DNA of 44,673 nucleotides from Candidatus Melainabacteria bacterium (GTDB lineage: Bacteria > Cyanobacteriota > Vampirovibrionia > Vampirovibrionales > Vampirovibrionaceae): contig CABHPA010000042.1 in the NCBI GenBank assembly GCA_902168245.1, positions 1 through 44,673 on the forward strand, written 5' to 3'. The notes beneath the pieces are model-generated. The model saw nothing but the letters and a program-made list of their open reading frames with translations, did no database searches and was not told the origin of the DNA. Shown here piece after piece: positions 40,984 through 44,673 of this stretch (position 1 is the stretch's first letter; every line of letters starts with the position of its first letter). The position numbers and the translations under genes were made by a program.

Positions 40984-41649
40984 CTAGCCAATCACGTCAA
41001 ATCTTTCAACTCCCCTACGTCTTGGTTGATATTGTCTTTTAGGCTCCGGTGGCGGTTTCTTTGCATTGCGATGTTGCCCTACTTCGTTTAATCCTGTTTG
41101 AAGGTTGGAAAGGTAAGCTCCAACCTCCTGACGAGCAGATTCAACCTCATGCAACTCATATGAAATTTTGCCTGGGCTTTTCCCTTGAAAAATCCTACCC
41201 ATAGCAGTGCCAGCAGCAGTAATGGTGCCCGGTGGAATCATCAGCAAACTAACGCCCAAAGACGGAATATGCACCACTAAATCAGCAATCGCTCCCAACG
41301 AAGCCCCTCCAGCCGTTGCCCATTGGGAAAGTCGGCCAGTTAGGGTTTTAGAATTTTTCAGCTTTTTCTTAAGTTCAATTTCTTTCCGCAAAAGATTCTG
41401 ATATTCCTGGCGCTTTAATGGGAATTTTTGCCCATAAAGCTCCAAAAACCATTTCTCTTCCTGAGGTTCATTCTTAAGCGCTATCGAATCGCCACGGCTG
41501 GTCTGCTGAAGCCGTTGATCCATTTCATCTTTCCAATGCCGTTTTAAGGAGGCATCTGACTTTTGATGGGATAATTCTGTCCCAACGCTTCTGGAGGAAG
41601 AACCCGAAAACTGTGGCATACGAGGAGAAAAACGCGGAAAGCTGATCAT
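40984..41649 (-). CDS. Hypothetical protein with hydrophobic hairpin
   Basis: I do not recognise this 221-aa protein. The N-terminus is Ser/Pro-rich with MPQFSGSSS (11-19). A charged helical region (about 35-105) is followed by a Gly/Ala-rich hydrophobic stretch (about 111-152) that could form a re-entrant or two-helix hairpin. The basic Pro/Arg/Gln-rich tail follows. Base composition is lower in GC than the neighbours, which may reflect transfer or relaxed selection. It has a weak AAGGA 11 nt before the ATG and lies between flagellin 4 and the 34-aa peptide on the same strand. Confidence 0.7.
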   Translation of the reverse strand: MISFPRFSPRMPQFSGSSSRSVGTELSHQKSDASLKRHWKDEMDQRLQQTSRGDSIALKNEPQEEKWFLELYGQKFPLKRQEYQNLLRKEIELKKKLKNSKTLTGRLSQWATAGGASLGAIADLVVHIPSLGVSLLMIPPGTITAAGTAMGRIFQGKSPGKISYELHEVESARQEVGAYLSNLQTGLNEVGQHRNAKKPPPEPKRQYQPRRRGVERFDVIG

Positions 41650-41841
41650 AAGTAAACCAATCCTTGAGAAGATAAATGATGTAACTGAACCGAAGCAAAG
41701 CGCTTAGCCGGAAAGATGCGTTAATGGTTCACAGCAAATTAAAATGAAATGGATAGAAAAAATAACATGAACACAAATTGCTTCCCAGCCATTATTCCGC
41801 ACTATTGTTGAGTTTACCGGCAACCCGCCATAAAGAAAAGA

Positions 41842-41862
41842 GGCCCGGAATGGCTCCGAGCC
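41842..41862 (-). terminator. Terminator of flagellin gene 4
   Basis: GGCCCGGA and TCCGAGCC form an 8-bp stem with one mismatch and a 5-nt loop; CTCTTTTCTTT follows on the minus strand. Confidence 0.65.
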
Positions 41863-41913
41863 CCGTTTTGTCGTTGGAAAAACGAACTTGTAGGTTTATA
41901 CGGCGCGTTCGGC

Positions 41914-42780
41914 CTAGCCGCCACCCTTGAGCAACTGGAGCGCCAGTTGCGGCGTTTGGTTGGCCTGCGCCAGAATGGTGTTGGAGGCCTGCTGCAGGAT
42001 CTGGTTGCGGGTAAGATTGGCACTTTCTGCGGCCACATCCACGTTTCGGATTCGGGATTCGGATGAGGAGAGATTCTCAATCCCGATGGACAGATTGTTG
42101 GATGTGCCTTCCAGCCGGTTGACGAACGCACCCAGGTTGCCCCGCTTGATGTTCACCGCGTTAATCGCGGCGTCCACCTCGCTCAGGAAAGACTGGGCGT
42201 TGGTACTGGAATCAATCGCGGTGGTCAGGTTGGTGCCGTTCCAGGAGGCGACGCCGAGGGTTGCCGCGCTGGAATCGCCCATTGCGGTTGCAATGTCGAT
42301 GGTATCGACGCCAACGGTGTTGTTGGCCCCCACCTGGATGATAAATGTGACGGGAGATGAGGTGGACAGCAAATCGACGCCGTTAAACTTGGTCGCCGAG
42401 GCAATTCGGTCCACATCGGCCAGCAACTGCTCCACTTCCACCTGCATGGCGCTTCTTTGAGAGGTATTGTAGGTATCGTTGGCCGCCTGCACCGCCAGTT
42501 CCCGCATCCGCTGTAAACTGTCGGTGATGGTTTGCAACGCGCCATCCGCGATGTTCAGGACGTTCATGCCGTCCTGGGTATTATCCAAAGCTTTTTTGGA
42601 ACCACGGATCTGGGCCCGCAGGTTTTCGGACAGTTGCAGACCGGCTGCATCGTCCCCGGCGCGGTTAATCCGGTAGCCGGAAGCCAGTTTCTCCATGGTT
42701 TTCTGCAGCGCGTTGGTATTCATGCTCAAATACCGTTGCGCGTTCAGGGACGTGATGTTCGTGTTAATTGTAAGGGGCAT
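41914..42780 (-). CDS. Flagellin 4 (divergent paralog)
   Basis: A 288-aa flagellin with the same D0/D1 frame (MPLTINTNITSLNAQRYL, SGYRINRAGDDAAGLQLSE, ENLSSSESRIRNVDVAAES, ANQTPQLALQLLKGG). Its middle differs from the other three: a longer segment at about 130-200 (VDLLSTSSPVTFIIQVGANNTVGVDTIDIATAMGD, in pieces) replaces their block. AAGGAG lies before the ATG. No sigma-28-like promoter matching the others is visible upstream, so it may be expressed under different control. Confidence 0.96.
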   Translation of the reverse strand: MPLTINTNITSLNAQRYLSMNTNALQKTMEKLASGYRINRAGDDAAGLQLSENLRAQIRGSKKALDNTQDGMNVLNIADGALQTITDSLQRMRELAVQAANDTYNTSQRSAMQVEVEQLLADVDRIASATKFNGVDLLSTSSPVTFIIQVGANNTVGVDTIDIATAMGDSSAATLGVASWNGTNLTTAIDSSTNAQSFLSEVDAAINAVNIKRGNLGAFVNRLEGTSNNLSIGIENLSSSESRIRNVDVAAESANLTRNQILQQASNTILAQANQTPQLALQLLKGGG

Positions 42781-43273
42781 GGTCTGAAATCTCCTTTTTC
42801 ATAAAGCCCTCTTTTGATTACGGATGCGGAATCCTTTCCGCCCGGCGTAAACCAACCCTGCATTACCGCCATCGGCATACAGAATCGTAAGAGGACATGC
42901 TTGGTTTTGCGTTTTTCCAACGGAACCCTTGCCTCCAGCGCAACCGCACCTTCCGGAAGGGCTTGCCAACTGTGCTGTTGGCTTACAGGCTGTGTATCGA
43001 ACCCCGGTCAGCAAACTTGATATTCCCGCCCTAAAACTCCACCGCGCACAGGAGCCACACTGGCAGAAAGCGACCCTTGAAACGAAAGCCCTGTCATCGT
43101 TTAAGGGCTACCGTACCATTTGGAGACAAAGCCCCTTCCCTCCTCCATCCAGCGTAGGCCAAAACGGGGCATACGCCACTTCCACCAGCCAGGCCAACAG
43201 AATGGGTTGAAATCAATCCAACCCAAAACGGTATAATTTCATTGAACAGGTTTGGGAAAAGTGTGATGCATTC
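42781..43273. other. Intergenic region between flagellin 4 and the membrane protein gene
   Basis: The flagellin 4 leader is on the left. A partial minus-strand -10 (GCCGATGG, near 42870) lacks a TAAA at the right distance. The right end holds the promoter of the 43274 gene. Nothing protein-like was seen in between. Confidence 0.5.
43204..43237 (+). promoter_or_regulatory. Promoter and possible operator of the 43274 gene
   Basis: TTGAAA (43207-43212), 19 nt, TATAAT (43232-43237). The inverted repeat GGGTTG (43204-43209) / CAACCC (43219-43224) overlaps the -35 box and could bind a repressor. The leader would be about 30 nt. Confidence 0.5.
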
Positions 43274-44323
43274 ATGACTGACACCCCGCCCAGCGCGGCA
43301 TCGTTTCCAGAGTCTACCGGCGCCCTGTCCCTGTGGGCCATTTTAAAGCAGACCCTGCGCTATTACCGGCGGCACGGCCCGGCCTTCACCCGGGTATTGC
43401 TCCTGCCCGTCGCACAACTGACGCTGTCCGCCTATGGCTGCGTTGCGCTGGTTAACTGGCTAGTGGATTACCTGATTACCCAACAACCGGATTTTGTGGA
43501 GCATAACAAACCGCTGGTGCTGGCCTGCATTGGGCTGATTTGCCTGGCGGCCCTTTTTGGGGTGATCCGGGGCGGCTGGCAATACGTGGTGTACTGGGCC
43601 TCGCTCAACCGCAACACGCTGGAAGCCATTGAACACAGGCCCATCGATTTCAGGGCGGCCTACCAGCATGTGGCGGAAGGCCAACAACGCCCCTACCAAA
43701 GCTTGTTGCTGGCCTATTGCGCCTTGCCCCTGGCCGCCTGCCTGCCCGTACTACTGGCCCCGGCACTGGGCGGCCTGCTAAGCAACGCGAACGCACTGGC
43801 CGGGCCTGCGCTGCTGCTGGGCGCAATCCTGTTCAGCGGGCTGCTGTTTATAATCTGGCTGGTTGCGGCGGTGTTCCTGAGTTTTGTTTTCCAGCTTGCC
43901 GCGCTTGAGCCGCTGCCAGCCAACCCGGTCATTCCCTGCCTGCGGAGCGCGCAACTGGTGCGCCAGCGTTTTGGGGCCACGCTGGGCCTGCAAGCCATTT
44001 TGCTGATTGCCACCAATTACCTGCTGAACCTGCCCCTGGCCCTGCTGTTACGGGCATTGCGCCTTAGCCTGCCGCTGGATGCGCTGCACCGCTGGATCGT
44101 CGCTTCCACCCTGGAAGGCGCGCATATCAACGCCAGAAACGGCTTACAGGCCCAGGCGCTGAGCCTGGTCGAATCCCACTTGCCGGAGCTGGCCGCCAGC
44201 GTTACCGATTCCGTGCTGATGCTGCTGATTACCGCCCTGCTGTTGCCATTGGGCACCTTCGCCTTTACCCTGCTCTACCGGGATATTTTAAATTGCCCGC
44301 AGAATCATCGCGAATCAACTTAA
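43274..44323 (+). CDS. Multi-pass membrane protein of unknown function
   Basis: The 349-aa protein is very Leu/Ala-rich with about six membrane helices (about 38-66, 82-106, 144-168, 174-208, 238-262 and 318-342). A short N-terminal cytoplasmic part ends with LKQTLRYYRRHGPAF, and a cytoplasmic loop carries NRNTLEAIEHRPIDF. The pattern of a large hydrophobic core with one amphipathic linker resembles the membrane domains found in several lineage-specific or GDPDase-like proteins, but I cannot assign a family. GGGAAAAG lies too far upstream to be a sure ribosome site. Confidence 0.8.
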   Translation: MTDTPPSAASFPESTGALSLWAILKQTLRYYRRHGPAFTRVLLLPVAQLTLSAYGCVALVNWLVDYLITQQPDFVEHNKPLVLACIGLICLAALFGVIRGGWQYVVYWASLNRNTLEAIEHRPIDFRAAYQHVAEGQQRPYQSLLLAYCALPLAACLPVLLAPALGGLLSNANALAGPALLLGAILFSGLLFIIWLVAAVFLSFVFQLAALEPLPANPVIPCLRSAQLVRQRFGATLGLQAILLIATNYLLNLPLALLLRALRLSLPLDALHRWIVASTLEGAHINARNGLQAQALSLVESHLPELAASVTDSVLMLLITALLLPLGTFAFTLLYRDILNCPQNHREST

Positions 44324-44644
44324 CCAGCCAAGCCATTGTGCGGCGTATGTCCAATTTCAGAATCACGGAACACATACATATATAGTATGCGTGTATAAAG
44401 TAAGAAGGCTTTTCATTTCCTTTGTAAGGAAATGTATCAATCGGGGGCGCTGGACTTCAGAAAAACTGAAATCCTTACGATATAAAAAATATACAAAATG
44501 TCTCTCCCCTAATATTTCTTCTTGAAGGCGCCCCCAAAGGCGCCTTTTTTATCGGGCAAAAAGTCGAAATCATCTTCAAAAGTCTTTAAACCGCCCCGTA
44601 AAGGCTTTATAGTGTAGATATGCGCACCCCGCCCCCCCATTTTG
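44324..44644 (+). other. RNA leader region near the contig end
   Basis: No coding frame was seen. Inverted repeats, in order: ACACATAC/GTATGCGTGT (about 44370-44394), CATTTCCTT/AAGGAAATG (44414-44434), and GGACTTCAG/CTGAAATCC (44452-44474, one mismatch). A GGGGGCGC/GCGCCCCC long-range pair and a terminator follow. TATAGT at 44381-44386 could be a -10 box. The gene served, if any, lies beyond the contig. Confidence 0.5.
44525..44550 (+). terminator. Terminator overlapped by a possible antiterminator helix
   Basis: AAGGCGCC (44525-44532) pairs with GGCGCCTT (44539-44546), with a T-run through 44550. Its 5' arm is also complementary, over 8 bp (44528-44535), to GGGGGCGC at 44443-44450. Confidence 0.85.
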
Positions 44645-44673
44645 CTGTCTCTTATACACATCTGACGCTGCCG
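44645..44673 (+). other. Nextera transposon adapter sequence (artifact)
   Basis: CTGTCTCTTATACACATCT is the 19-bp Tn5 mosaic end in reverse complement; it is followed by GACGCTGCCG, the start of the Nextera Read 1 adapter. This is library sequence left on the contig end, not chromosome. Confidence 0.97.

Noticed and set aside
42860..42900. Sigma-28-like promoter for flagellin 4
   Set aside because: GCCGATGG is present on the minus strand, but no TAAA lies 15-16 nt upstream.

Overview
This is a 44.7-kb piece of a moderately GC-rich, densely coded bacterial chromosome. No rRNA, tRNA, CRISPR array, transposase or phage structural gene was found. The host is flagellated, with four flagellins and sigma-28-type promoters. 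It makes menaquinone by the futalosine route (MqnD), carries c-type cytochrome and iron-sulfur redox proteins, and stores or remodels glucans (debranching enzyme next to a GT4 glycosyltransferase). A GT28 glycolipid synthase of the MGDG/diglucosyl-diacylglycerol type, short D0/D1-only flagellins and several lineage-specific proteins would suit a non-photosynthetic relative of cyanobacteria (Vampirovibrionia/Melainabacteria). That placement is an inference; the window holds no marker that settles it.

Layout. 0-5 kb: an EF-hand-like repeat protein, a GH19 cell-wall hydrolase, an Nfu/ErpA Fe-S carrier pair and a subtilase without a signal peptide. 5-13.6 kb: RNase HI, an SDR reductase, the GT28 glycolipid synthase, a radical SAM/SPASM-type protein convergent with an unrecognised 388-aa protein, SmpB, a tandem GNAT protein, a membrane-anchored hypothetical and guanylate kinase. 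13.8-16.4 kb: a receiver-PAS-histidine kinase protein followed by a protein with a Flp-type prepilin N-terminus. 16.4-22.4 kb: a minus-strand run of MgtE, rhodanese, Mrp/ApbC, a 59-aa ferredoxin and a DUF255 thioredoxin-fold protein, with a small secreted protein upstream. 22.6-34.4 kb: a CDF metal exporter, a CsbD-like protein, a possible structured RNA, the glucan genes, a CcoG-like protein, mqnD, folP, hemerythrin and a c-type cytochrome.

34.7-42.8 kb is the most distinctive part: four minus-strand flagellin genes, two nearly identical, with two unknown proteins and a possible 34-aa membrane peptide between the third and fourth. The first three have matching TAAA-N15/16-(A/T)CCGA(T/A)A promoters, leaders of about 190-210 nt, and a CTCC...GGAG palindrome close to the promoter. 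The right end has a membrane protein gene, an RNA leader with a possible terminator/antiterminator switch, and then Nextera adapter sequence, so the true chromosome stops at about 44644.

The strongest undescribed candidates are the flagellin array with its shared regulatory palindrome and embedded unknown genes, three intergenic RNA structures, the oversized Flp-like pilin and the methionine-rich 34-aa peptide. All function calls come from reading motifs by eye; no database search was run.
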